Positions 1-6,735 of a DNA stretch of 64,000 nt are shown piece after piece. The DNA is from Paracoccaceae bacterium Fryx2 (GTDB lineage Bacteria; Pseudomonadota; Alphaproteobacteria; Rhodobacterales; Rhodobacteraceae): the NCBI GenBank assembly GCA_032334235.1, contig JAVSGI010000005.1:1364001-1428000 (forward strand). Direction: 5' to 3'. The translations under genes and the position numbers were made by a program. How positions within the stretch are numbered: the stretch's first letter is position 1; each line of letters begins with the position of its first letter. Below the pieces are notes generated by a model, which was not told where the DNA came from, made no database searches, and worked only from the letters and a program-made list of their open reading frames with translations.

Positions 1-134
1 TCCTCGAGGCGGCGCGCGTTGGCCCGGCTGCCCGATGCCAGCAGGTTCCAGATCGTCAGCGCGAAGGTCAGCAACTGCGACAGCGCAATGACCCAGACCA
101 CGGCCGGAGAAATGTTCAGGATCTGCCCGTCCAT
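1..134 (-). CDS. DUF2730-type Mu-like phage protein, 3' end cut by window edge
   Basis: The minus strand reads from an ATG at 134 and stays open to the window edge (44 codons seen). Residues 10-33 form one hydrophobic segment, followed by a basic stretch (around SRANARRLEE) that looks like the start of a coiled coil. This layout and the place directly after the lysis genes match the DUF2730 family of Mu-like phages; the function of the family is unknown. The start overlaps the stop of the preceding gene as TGATG, so the two are translationally coupled. Family assignment rests on a short N-terminus. Confidence 0.6.
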   Translation of the reverse strand, partial: MDGQILNISPAVVWVIALSQLLTFALTIWNLLASGSRANARRLE

Positions 135-718
135 CAGCCGTCCTCACCCGGAGCCTGCACGGCAGGCGCGGACAGTTTGGCCCAGCCATCGCCCGCTGTC
201 AGGAAGCAGGCCTGCCCGCCAGGCTTTACCGAAAGCGCCGTCCAGGTCGTTCCGTCAGGATTGGCAACCACCTCCATCAGCTCGCCGGTCGCAGCGAGCC
301 CGCTCCAGACCGGCACCTCGCCATGCGCGATGTAGAGCCCGGCCAGCAGGTCGGCATATCCCGCGCAGAGCGGTTCCGCCCGCGCCCGGCCCGCGCCCAA
401 CACAAGCCCGACCGCGAGCACCGCCGCCAGCACGGGCAGGAAGGTTGCGGGAACGCTGAGGCCGAGGCGGTAGTTCGGGGCGCGGCGCTCGACCCAGGCC
501 CAGAGGCCGAAAGCCAGCGGGGCCACCTGCTGCCAGGCGCTGATGACGCGGTCGCCGGTGGTCAGCACCTCCTCGGGGGTGGAGCCTGCGCCGATCTGGC
601 CCAGCACGGCAAAGAGGTCGATGCCCGCAAGGTTCAGCATGACCGCAGCGAAGAGCAGCAGCTGCGCGTAGAAGCTGCGCGCCTGCCAGACGGGAAGGAC
701 GGGAAGGGTAAGGTTCAT
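134..718 (-). CDS. Phage lysis-module membrane protein, putative holin
   Basis: A 194-residue protein with a hydrophobic segment near residues 13-33, a weaker one near 62-76 and a strong one near 88-109. A soluble tail of about 85 residues holding two cysteines follows. It lies three bases after the endolysin gene, where Mu-like phages carry holin-type genes, so a role in inner-membrane permeabilisation is inferred. No diagnostic holin motif is visible, and the long extramembrane tail is atypical for a simple holin. A spanin-like or superinfection role is possible. Confidence 0.5.
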   Translation of the reverse strand: MNLTLPVLPVWQARSFYAQLLLFAAVMLNLAGIDLFAVLGQIGAGSTPEEVLTTGDRVISAWQQVAPLAFGLWAWVERRAPNYRLGLSVPATFLPVLAAVLAVGLVLGAGRARAEPLCAGYADLLAGLYIAHGEVPVWSGLAATGELMEVVANPDGTTWTALSVKPGGQACFLTAGDGWAKLSAPAVQAPGEDG

Positions 719-721
719 GGG

Positions 722-1345
722 TCAGGCCTCCTTGAGCCATTGCGAGACGGAGAAACCGGGGCAGGCCTTGGCGGCATAGTCGTTGTGCCCGCTGATGGTG
801 GTGATCTGGGTGCGCATGCCGATGCCCTGCAAAAGCTGGCGCAGGCTGATGTCCTGGGCGGGCGTGAAGTGGCGGCTGAACGGGTCGGAGGCGGCACTGT
901 CCGCGCCCCCGATCAGGCTGATGCCGATGGTGCCGCTGTTGTGGCCTTCGACATGGGCGCCGATCACGGTTTCGGGGCGACCGGCGGCAATCTTGCCGTC
1001 GCGGTCGATCAGCCAGTGATAGCCGATGTCCATCCAGCCGCGTTCCTGCATGTGCCAGCGACGGACCTCGGCGCGCTTTTCGGCAAGCGGGCGGCCCGCC
1101 ATCCAGTCGGGGCGGGTCGCGGTGCAATGCACGATCACCTCGCGGACCGGATGGCGCGCGCTGCCCTGCCAGATCATCGCCGTGGTCTGCGGGCGGATCG
1201 CGGCCCCGGCCGCCTTGCCACCGGCGGCAAGCCAGGCGGCGGCGGCGTCGGCCGTCATGGTGCCGAACAGCCCGTCCACCGGGCCGGGGTCATGACCCAG
1301 ATCCCGCAGGCCGGTCTGGATAAGGGCGATGGGTGTGCTGGACAT
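722..1345 (-). CDS. Phage endolysin: N-acetylmuramoyl-L-alanine amidase
   Basis: 207 residues. The first ~60 look like a small peptidoglycan-binding-type helical domain (IQTGLRDLGHDPGPVDGLFG). Residues ~68-207 are a zinc amidase of the Amidase_2/T7-lysozyme type. Visible zinc ligands are His73 in VHCTAT, His186 in SGHND and Cys194 in KACPGF. The enzyme would cleave the bond between N-acetylmuramate and L-alanine at the end of the lytic cycle. It has no signal peptide, which agrees with holin-dependent release, and the putative holin follows at once. It is the first gene after the gap behind the Mor-like activator. Confidence 0.88.
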   Translation of the reverse strand: MSSTPIALIQTGLRDLGHDPGPVDGLFGTMTADAAAAWLAAGGKAAGAAIRPQTTAMIWQGSARHPVREVIVHCTATRPDWMAGRPLAEKRAEVRRWHMQERGWMDIGYHWLIDRDGKIAAGRPETVIGAHVEGHNSGTIGISLIGGADSAASDPFSRHFTPAQDISLRQLLQGIGMRTQITTISGHNDYAAKACPGFSVSQWLKEA

Positions 1346-1407
1346 GGGCGGCCCCCGGTCAGGGCGCCCGATGCGTCCCGCTGCCGCCAGATTCGCGCGT
1401 CGCGCGC
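1346..1407 (-). promoter_or_regulatory. Putative middle/late phage promoter region
   Basis: This is the only sizeable gap in the leftward phage operon and lies between the Mor-like activator and the lysis genes. In phage Mu the Mor-dependent middle promoter lies at the equivalent place. No convincing -10/-35 pair is visible, as expected for an activator-dependent promoter. Assigned by position only. Confidence 0.3.
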
Positions 1408-1436
1408 GCGGAAAACACCCGCAACGGTGTGCGGGT
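1408..1436 (-). terminator. Putative terminator of the phage early operon
   Basis: Immediately after the stop of the Mor-like gene, the minus strand carries a 7-bp inverted repeat (ACCCGCA, 6-nt loop, TGCGGGT) followed by GTTTT. It sits where early transcription should end in a Mu-like genome. The T-run is short, so termination may be partial. Confidence 0.5.
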
Positions 1437-1813
1437 CAGATCAGGGGGAGTTGCCGGGGGTCGACCCTGCCGCCGCCGATCCCGGCGCCGGACTTCAGCC
1501 AGCGGCGCACCGCGACGTTGGACATGTGCAGTCTGCGGGCAATTTCCTCGACGGGCAAGCCCTTCGCACGCAGGCTTTGCGCGATCCACGGCTTCGCAGT
1601 TGGCACGCGCGCCGGAAGGCCGTGGCTTGCCGCCGCCAGGGCCGCTGCCCGCTCCGGACCGACAGCCTGCACCAGGCGAGACCGGCCGGTCGGGTTGCCC
1701 GAGAAATGCATCTCCGCCCCGCCGAATTCCAGCAGGAACTCGATTGCACCCGCAGAGCCGAGAATGCGCACGAATGGCTCCACATGGGCGGGGGGCGGCG
1801 GCAGGTCGGTCAT
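1436..1813 (-). CDS. Mor-like transcription activator of the Mu-like phage
   Basis: 125 residues. A segment near residues 26-37 (FLLEFGGAEMHF) resembles the beta-strand dimer element of the Mor/C family. The C-terminal part holds a helix-turn-helix (LPVEEIARRLHMSNVAVRRWLK). Mor proteins activate middle transcription in Mu after replication starts. Its place as last gene of the early operon, just before a terminator and the lysis genes, is what Mor should have. The start overlaps the preceding gene by 4 bp. A generic HTH protein of another family cannot be excluded. Confidence 0.6.
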   Translation of the reverse strand: MTDLPPPPAHVEPFVRILGSAGAIEFLLEFGGAEMHFSGNPTGRSRLVQAVGPERAAALAAASHGLPARVPTAKPWIAQSLRAKGLPVEEIARRLHMSNVAVRRWLKSGAGIGGGRVDPRQLPLI

Positions 1814-2172
1814 TCCGCAGCCTCGAAATATGCGGGGCGCGCGGCGATCTCTGCCGCAATGAAATCAGCCGCGAAAAGCGGAAACTTCTTTTCGATCCTG
1901 CGGCGCAAGTTCGCCTGACGAACGCGCGCCTTTGCAGCCCGGCTCCACCGCCGTATGGGGCGCTGCTCGATGCATTCCCAGCCGATGGTCCATCCTGTTC
2001 CCGGCGCATAATCAGGGTTCGCGTCGATGATCTCCCGGATCTCTTCGGGGATGCCGCGTGTCGTGTCGGCGAGCGCTGTCTTGATGATGCGCGGCTGTCC
2101 ATCCGGAGGGGATGTGCACGGGTTCCCCCAGAAAAGGCGGCAGCGGTACTTCGTGGAGGTGCCTGCACTCAC
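1810..2172 (-). CDS. Phage hypothetical protein
   Basis: 120 residues, not recognised. The N-terminus has a CRLFWGNPC motif with two cysteines. The middle has conserved-looking Trp residues (GWTIGWECIEQRPIRRW) and the C-terminal half is helical and basic. No membrane segment. It overlaps both neighbours by 4 bp, so it is translated as part of the operon between the MT-A70 methylase and the Mor-like activator. Confidence 0.6.
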   Translation of the reverse strand: MSAGTSTKYRCRLFWGNPCTSPPDGQPRIIKTALADTTRGIPEEIREIIDANPDYAPGTGWTIGWECIEQRPIRRWSRAAKARVRQANLRRRIEKKFPLFAADFIAAEIAARPAYFEAAE

Positions 2173-2741
2173 GCTGCGGCCCCGCCGAACTTCGTGGTTT
2201 CATTTCCCCAGACGTCATGGCCCGCCCAGGGCTCGCGGGCGAAAAGCTCGCAGGCATAGGCATGCGGCAGCAGCTGGCCGATCATCGCCCGCGCCTCGGG
2301 CGGCTTGCGTGAATGCTCGCGACGTTCGGCGTCGATCAGGTTGCGGACCGAGCGGGAGGCGATCTGCGGATTGCCGATCGTGCCGATCAGGAAGGGTTCG
2401 GTCGACGAGCGCAGCAGATAGCCGGTGCCGAAGGACGCCTTGCCGCTGGCGGTGCGCTTAACCCAGGCCCCGCCGGTCTTGTAGGCAAAGCCCCAGGCGC
2501 GCAGCACTTCCATCGCGACCGGCAGGTGCGGCCAGGTCGACCAGAGGAACAACAGACAATCCGGCCCGGCCAGATGCCCGACCGGCAGCGCCGCAATCGC
2601 CGCGGCCGACAGGGTGTCATACTGCGCCTCTGGCGACTTCGCGTGACCCTTGGCGGAATACATCTCGTAGGACCAGGGCGGGTCGGCAAGCACCGCGCCG
2701 TATTTCATCGGGGTCAGGTGCGCAAAGGGCCAGGCAGTCAT
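2169..2741 (-). CDS. MT-A70 family adenine-N6 DNA methyltransferase
   Basis: 190 residues with the MT-A70 catalytic motif DPPW (residues 20-23, in LADPPWSYE) and the family pattern LFLWSTWPHLPVAMEVLRAWGF. The family transfers methyl from S-adenosylmethionine to adenine N6 in DNA or RNA. In phages it is thought to protect phage DNA from host nucleases, and that is the inferred role here. The gene lies in the leftward operon with 4-bp overlaps on both sides. The target sequence cannot be told from the protein. Confidence 0.85.
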   Translation of the reverse strand: MTAWPFAHLTPMKYGAVLADPPWSYEMYSAKGHAKSPEAQYDTLSAAAIAALPVGHLAGPDCLLFLWSTWPHLPVAMEVLRAWGFAYKTGGAWVKRTASGKASFGTGYLLRSSTEPFLIGTIGNPQIASRSVRNLIDAERREHSRKPPEARAMIGQLLPHAYACELFAREPWAGHDVWGNETTKFGGAAA

Positions 2742-3013
2742 GCACCACGCTCCCGCCGCCCGGGGGCCGGTTTCACGGTCACCGGCTTGCCGGAGGGTTC
2801 ATCCTCATGACCCGCAAGGACGATCGTTACCACCACGCCATCGATGATGCGGTAGTTGAACCCGCCGCTGCGCACGCCGCAGGCACCCAGCCGCACGCCA
2901 GGCTCCACCTTCGCGCGGATCTCGTCGCGCAGGGCTTCGACGTCGATCCCCACCACCCGCTCGAGATAGCGGATCACGGCATGGTCGGTGACCGGAACGG
3001 GGGGCCTTTTCAT
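2738..3013 (-). CDS. Small conserved phage protein (91 aa)
   Basis: The frame is open further upstream, but that part is a shadow of the gemA reading frame. The real start is the ATG at 3013, which overlaps the GemA stop as ATGA. The protein begins MKRPPVPVTDHAVIRYLERV and then shows a compact alpha/beta pattern ending in a beta hairpin (GGFNYRIIDGVVVTIV). It looks like the small DHAxxRYxER-type phage proteins of unknown function and could be a nuclease inhibitor or toxin-like fold. No function is claimed. Confidence 0.6.
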   Translation of the reverse strand: MKRPPVPVTDHAVIRYLERVVGIDVEALRDEIRAKVEPGVRLGACGVRSGGFNYRIIDGVVVTIVLAGHEDEPSGKPVTVKPAPGRRERGA

Positions 3014-3456
3014 GTCAGCTCGATCCCCGCCCGGGCGCACATCGCCTTGAGCGCGCGCACCACATCGCTGATCTGCTGCCACTCGCGCAGCGCGTCGATG
3101 TCGATGGGCACCGACCCCCAGGCATTCTCGAACCGGGCGCGCACGAAGGCGTTCAGCCCGTCCGGCCCCGCGACCTTGACCGCGCCCTTTTCCGCCAGCA
3201 GCCGCCACATCACATGGCAGAACCGCACGTCACCCCGCGGCGCCGCCGCCCGCTTGCCGGGCTTTGAACCGTCCTTGAAACCCGCCTGAAACCCGCGGGC
3301 CTTCAGGGTGTCCACCACCTTGCGAAGGTCGGCCTCGGTCATCTCCGCCATGCTGGCCTTGCCGGTCGCCACCAGTTGCAGGTCGCGCCGGGTGTCATCG
3401 TCCAGCCCGAGCTGCTTGCAGCCGACATGGATCATGCGTTGCAGGGCGCGGATCAT
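3010..3456 (-). CDS. gemA: GemA/gp16 family Mu-like phage regulatory protein
   Basis: 148 residues with the family signature near the N-terminus (IHVGCKQLGLDDDTRRDLQL). An Ala/Glu helical region and a C-terminal segment with WRLLAEKGAV and WQQISDVVRAL follow. GemA of Mu alters host DNA topology and gene expression, and the family (DUF1018) marks Mu-like early operons. It overlaps both neighbours by 4 bp. The symbol is by homology to Mu. Confidence 0.8.
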   Translation of the reverse strand: MIRALQRMIHVGCKQLGLDDDTRRDLQLVATGKASMAEMTEADLRKVVDTLKARGFQAGFKDGSKPGKRAAAPRGDVRFCHVMWRLLAEKGAVKVAGPDGLNAFVRARFENAWGSVPIDIDALREWQQISDVVRALKAMCARAGIELT

Positions 3457-3704
3457 TCCGATGGCCCCTTCGCATCTGGGGCGGGCAACGCCAGCAGCTT
3501 CCGCGCCGGCCTTGTCGCAGCCTTGGCGGCTTTCTTCTCCGCGTCCTGCAGAAGCATCAGGTCGGCCAGCAGATGACCGAGGTCGCGCGGATCATCGATC
3601 TCGAGTTCAATCTTGAGGATCGACTTCCCTCCGCGAACGGTGGCGCCGAACGCCTTCAGGCGCATGCCGTCTTGTGGGGTCGAGAAGACATAAATCGACA
3701 TCAT
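3453..3704 (-). CDS. Small phage protein (83 aa)
   Basis: Two adjacent ATG codons lie at 3704 and 3701, behind a GGAGG ribosome-binding site; the upstream one is given. The protein begins MMSIYVFSTPQDGMRLKAFG, continues with an acidic stretch (IELEIDDPRDLGHLL) and ends in a Lys/Ala-rich tail. No recognised domain. Coupled by overlap to the 57-residue gene upstream and to gemA downstream. Confidence 0.55.
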   Translation of the reverse strand: MMSIYVFSTPQDGMRLKAFGATVRGGKSILKIELEIDDPRDLGHLLADLMLLQDAEKKAAKAATRPARKLLALPAPDAKGPSE

Positions 3705-3874
3705 ACGCCCTCCATCATTGCGCGAACCTCGTCGGGGCCGACCTTCAGCCGGTGCGCGACGAGGCGGATGACCGCGGTGCGATCCCCGGCCTCCGGCTCG
3801 CCGCCGATCCAGTGCCGCCGCCGCTCTGCCACTTCGGCGGCCAGGGCTTCGCGGATGCGATCCGCGCCACACAT
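3701..3874 (-). CDS. Very small phage protein (57 aa)
   Basis: The minus strand encodes 57 residues from the ATG at 3874 to a TGA at 3701-3703. It starts MCGADRIREALAAEVAERRR and ends in a helical segment (VRAMMEGV). The start overlaps the stop of the preceding gene as TGATG and the stop overlaps the next start, which is the same tight packing as its neighbours. It also fills what would otherwise be an unexplained 170-bp hole in the operon. No family recognised. Confidence 0.6.
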   Translation of the reverse strand: MCGADRIREALAAEVAERRRHWIGGEPEAGDRTAVIRLVAHRLKVGPDEVRAMMEGV

Positions 3875-4116
3875 CACGCCGCCCCCCTGGATGGAAGCCG
3901 GACGATCGCATGCAGCGTGGCCCCGGCGAGGCCGCGCAGGTCGATGCCATAGGACTCGCCGGTCGCGGGGATCAGGATGTAAAGCCCCCGGGTGTCGAGC
4001 CGGATTTCGGCCGTGACGCCTTCGGCAACGCCGTCGGCCAGGGCCAGCACCGGGTCGCCGTCCCTCGGGCGGGCACGGTGCAGCGGCAGCATCAGGGTCG
4101 CGACTTCCGTGGCCAT
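3874..4116 (-). CDS. Small phage protein (80 aa)
   Basis: Start chosen at the ATG at 4116 (MATEVATLML), because upstream codons in this frame only shadow the DUF3164 gene. The body is beta-rich (VTAEIRLDTRGLYILIP) and ends in SRGAA. Function unknown. It lies 4 bp after the DUF3164 gene. Confidence 0.55.
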   Translation of the reverse strand: MATEVATLMLPLHRARPRDGDPVLALADGVAEGVTAEIRLDTRGLYILIPATGESYGIDLRGLAGATLHAIVRLPSRGAA

Positions 4117-4120
4117 GGCT

Positions 4121-4780
4121 TCACGCTTTCGCCAGATCGAGGGTGATCGGCTGCCAGGGCGCATCGAGCGTGGCGCGCTGGTAGCAGCGAACGTAGGTCT
4201 TGCTGCCCACCACCCGCAGCGCATCGCGGATCGCGTCCATCGCCCGCTGCCAGCGCGGATCTTCAATCTCCAGCCGCAGCAGCATGAATATCTCCGCGCG
4301 GTTGATCTGGCCTGCCTTGTCGGTGTTGAAGGCGCGCATCACGATGGCCTGGATTTCCGGGCGTGCGCCGACGGCCCATTCGTTCAGGCATTCGTCGGTC
4401 AGGCCCTTGGCGATCTGCAGCTCGGGGCCGAAGTCGATCAGGTCGGCGACCTGCACCTGTACCTTGTAGAGCCCGTCGAACGACATCAGCTGCTTGTTGC
4501 CCTTCGGCCCGCCGACGCTGGTGCCGTATTCCTGCTCCAGCAGCGCGTCGAAGCCGCCGATGTCGCCGAAGGTGTGCGCCTTGAACCGGGTGATCTGCGC
4601 CGACAGGTCGTTGGCATGGCCGATGATCTTGCGCACCACCTCGTCCTGCAGAAGGTGCTGCGGCTTGATCATCTCGACCGGCGTCAGCGTGCCCTTGGCG
4701 TCGGGCATGTAGTCCTTGCCGTTGACATGCAGGCGCCCGTCCGGGATCGGCGCGGGGGTGGGCTGGGTGTGTTGGTTCAT
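4121..4780 (-). CDS. DUF3164 family Mu-like phage protein
   Basis: 219 residues that match the DUF3164 layout: an N-terminal YMPDAKGTLTPVEMIKP segment, a helical core (DEVVRKIIGHANDLSAQI), then LTDECLNEWAVGARPEIQAIV and a C-terminal segment with SKTYVRCYQR. The family is almost confined to Mu-like prophages and has been suggested to be a host-nuclease inhibitor or replication accessory, without firm proof. The stop lies 4 bp upstream of the next start, and its own start overlaps the preceding gene by 4 bp. Confidence 0.8.
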   Translation of the reverse strand: MNQHTQPTPAPIPDGRLHVNGKDYMPDAKGTLTPVEMIKPQHLLQDEVVRKIIGHANDLSAQITRFKAHTFGDIGGFDALLEQEYGTSVGGPKGNKQLMSFDGLYKVQVQVADLIDFGPELQIAKGLTDECLNEWAVGARPEIQAIVMRAFNTDKAGQINRAEIFMLLRLEIEDPRWQRAMDAIRDALRVVGSKTYVRCYQRATLDAPWQPITLDLAKA

Positions 4781-5025
4781 GGTTTCAGTCCTTTCATGAA
4801 TTGGGTCACGATGATTTCCGCCGCGGTGCCGGGCGGGATCGGCGGCAGGCCCAGCACGGCCAGCAGCCCGGCCATCGCCTCGATCTCGGCGACCGAGCAG
4901 AGCGTGGCGCCGCGCGGGCCCAGAGCGTCGACCTTGCCCACGCCCCGCGCCGCAAGGGTCACCATGTCGGTTTCGGTCCAGCGGTCGGACATGCCGGTCG
5001 CTGCCGTGGCGCCATTGTCTTTCAT
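4777..5025 (-). CDS. Small phage protein (82 aa)
   Basis: Start taken at the ATG at 5025, which overlaps the preceding stop as ATGA and has a GGAGG-like ribosome site upstream. The protein carries MSDRWTETDMVTLAARGVG, a pattern like a small Myb/SANT-type or HTH N-terminus, and ends with FMKGLKP. No family is assigned. It sits between an HTH protein and DUF3164. Confidence 0.5.
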   Translation of the reverse strand: MKDNGATAATGMSDRWTETDMVTLAARGVGKVDALGPRGATLCSVAEIEAMAGLLAVLGLPPIPPGTAAEIIVTQFMKGLKP

Positions 5026-5396
5026 GCCTTCGTTTCCTCCTTCTGATTGCGGGGGCAGCCGCCGCAGGCGCGGTACATCCGGGTGCGGGTGGGGTTGCCC
5101 AGGGCGAAGGCGCGGGCCTTCAGCCGCCAGTCCTGGCATTCGTTCGCCGGGATGACCCCAAGCGCCGGGCACATCACCGTCGCGTCCTGGAAGACCCCGT
5201 TGAACCGCTCTTCAATCCCGGCCAGATCGGCGGGATACTTGTTGCGCAGCACCTGGCTGATCAGCGCGCCGGAACGGTCGAGCTGCTTGGCGACGGCGGT
5301 CTGGCTGCTGCGCCCGCATTCGATGGCCAGCGCCTCGACCCAGCCGGGCAAGGCCGCCCCCCAGGCCGCGCGGGCGATGTCGAGGGGCGAGGTCAT
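5022..5396 (-). CDS. Phage HTH protein with a cysteine-rich C-terminus
   Basis: 124 residues. Residues ~25-55 form a helix-turn-helix (SSQTAVAKQLDRSGALISQV). The C-terminal part contains several cysteines, including C-x2-C in the segment RMYRACGGCPRN, suggesting a metal-binding knuckle. Probably an early DNA-binding protein; its target is unknown. It overlaps both neighbours by 4 bp. Confidence 0.6.
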   Translation of the reverse strand: MTSPLDIARAAWGAALPGWVEALAIECGRSSQTAVAKQLDRSGALISQVLRNKYPADLAGIEERFNGVFQDATVMCPALGVIPANECQDWRLKARAFALGNPTRTRMYRACGGCPRNQKEETKA

Positions 5397-5938
5397 TGCC
5401 CGCCCCCGATCAGCGCCACGGCGCCGGTGTTGCCGTCGACCACCGCGCGCAGGCGGCGTTCGCGCGGCGGGCGGGGGCCGGTGGCCCTGATCAGCCGATA
5501 GATCGCCTCGCGCTGGCCGGGCACGGCCTTGCGTTCAACCTTGAGGTATCCCGCAGCCAGCAGCGCGCGGCAGTAGGCCTGCGCGGCCTCGGCCGGGATC
5601 GCCACGGTGTCGGTTTCCGAATGCGCCCGCAGATCGGTCGGCGTGAAGGATTTCAGGCCGCGCATCGCCGTCCACATGTTCTCTTCCGGGGTGCGGCCCT
5701 GGGGCGCCGCCGGGCGGACATAGTCTGGCGTGACCCGGAACAGCTTGCGCAGGCCGATACCCGACTGGACGACACCGCAAGCCCCAGCCTTTTCCCAGGC
5801 GCGCACGATCCGCGTGGCATGTTCCATGGTGATCTTCAGCTCGGCGCTGATTTCGGCATAGCCGAACTCCGGCAGCCGGGTCGCGACCGCCCAGGCGGCA
5901 TCGGCGACGGCCGCCTGCGTTTCCTTTGTCACCCTCAC
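5393..5938 (-). CDS. Phage winged-helix-like protein downstream of MuB
   Basis: The best start is a GTG at 5938 that overlaps the MuB stop as GTGA; upstream codons in the frame shadow muB. The 181-residue product has a helical N-terminus with an HTH-like part (FGYAEISAELKITMEHATRI) and a basic C-terminus (TGPRPPRERRLRAVVDG). It probably binds DNA. It lies immediately after the transposition genes, but no Mu homologue is recognised. Confidence 0.55.
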   Translation of the reverse strand: MRVTKETQAAVADAAWAVATRLPEFGYAEISAELKITMEHATRIVRAWEKAGACGVVQSGIGLRKLFRVTPDYVRPAAPQGRTPEENMWTAMRGLKSFTPTDLRAHSETDTVAIPAEAAQAYCRALLAAGYLKVERKAVPGQREAIYRLIRATGPRPPRERRLRAVVDGNTGAVALIGGGQ

Positions 5939-6678
5939 GCCACGATCCTCCGGGGCGGCGGCGCCTCGCCGGTGGTGAAGGCCCCCTTGCCCCAGTCGGC
6001 CCGGGTGACGCGGGCCAGACCGCGTGCCCGCGCGAACTCGCACAGGTTCGCAAGATTGGTCGCCACCCGGCGGATCGACTGGCGCGAGGCGGTCAGCAGC
6101 GCCGCCCGCAGGTCGGCGTCGATCTCCAGCCCGGGCGCGTAGATCGGCACCAGATGCCCGACATCCTCCAGGCTGGCGGGCTCGGCCCCGACGCGGACCA
6201 GCATCCGGTTGTCGACCCGTTCCCATTTGCGCAGCTTCTGCGGCAAAAGCTCCTCGCCGATCAGGATCACCGGCACCCCGGTCACGTCATGCAACCGGCG
6301 CACGGTCTCGATCAGCTTGTCCGACAGCAGGTGGTCGGCCTCGTCCAGCAGCAGCGGCCGTCCGGTGCGCGCCAGTTCTTCGGCGGCCTGCCCGAACAGA
6401 TCCGGGATGGCCCGGGCGGGCCGCAGGCCGAGCTCGGTCACGATCATGGTCAGCAGCGTCTTGGTGCCGCCGAAGGGCAGCGCCTCGACGTGGCAGGCGT
6501 TGAACTTGTTGGTGGCATAGATGCCGGCGGTGGTCTTGCCCCAGCCCGAGGGGCCGTAGAAGGTGCCCATGCCGGGCAGGCCGTGGGCACGGGTCTGGCA
6601 CCTGTCAACCAGCGTCAGCAGCCGCGCCACATTGGCAAGCGGCGCCACACTGTTGTAAAGTCTGGGATCGTCAGTCAT
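5935..6678 (-). CDS. MuB-like AAA+ ATPase, transposition target selector
   Basis: 247 residues from the ATG at 6678 (MTDDPRLYNS), which has AGGAG 8 bp upstream. Walker A is GPSGWGKTT near residue 42, and Walker B is LLLDEADHL near residue 110. A sensor-type segment (GVPVILIGEE) and a helical lid follow. MuB-type ATPases bind target DNA, deliver it to the transposase and protect phage DNA from self-insertion. It follows the MuA-like transposase, as in Mu, with a 57-bp gap that carries a strong hairpin. Confidence 0.85.
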   Translation of the reverse strand: MTDDPRLYNSVAPLANVARLLTLVDRCQTRAHGLPGMGTFYGPSGWGKTTAGIYATNKFNACHVEALPFGGTKTLLTMIVTELGLRPARAIPDLFGQAAEELARTGRPLLLDEADHLLSDKLIETVRRLHDVTGVPVILIGEELLPQKLRKWERVDNRMLVRVGAEPASLEDVGHLVPIYAPGLEIDADLRAALLTASRQSIRRVATNLANLCEFARARGLARVTRADWGKGAFTTGEAPPPRRIVA

Positions 6679-6701
6679 ATCTGCTCCTGTTCCTGCTCTT
6701 T

Positions 6702-6733
6702 CCACCGTGGGGGCCTTGCACGGCCCCCGGTGG
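6702..6733 (-). other. Strong hairpin between transposase and MuB-like genes
   Basis: Inverted repeat CCACCG-t-GGGGGCC / GGCCCCC-CGGTGG with a 5-6 nt loop, in the only intergenic gap among the A and B genes. On the transcribed strand no T-run follows, so it is unlike a simple terminator. It may instead set the A:B expression ratio by RNA stability or partial attenuation. Confidence 0.55.
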
Positions 6734-6735
6734 TT

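Noticed and set aside
323-1918. 531-codon open frame on the plus strand
   Set aside because: It runs antisense to the lysis and Mor-like genes, has Arg/Gly/Ala low-complexity content, and is a by-product of high GC at third positions.
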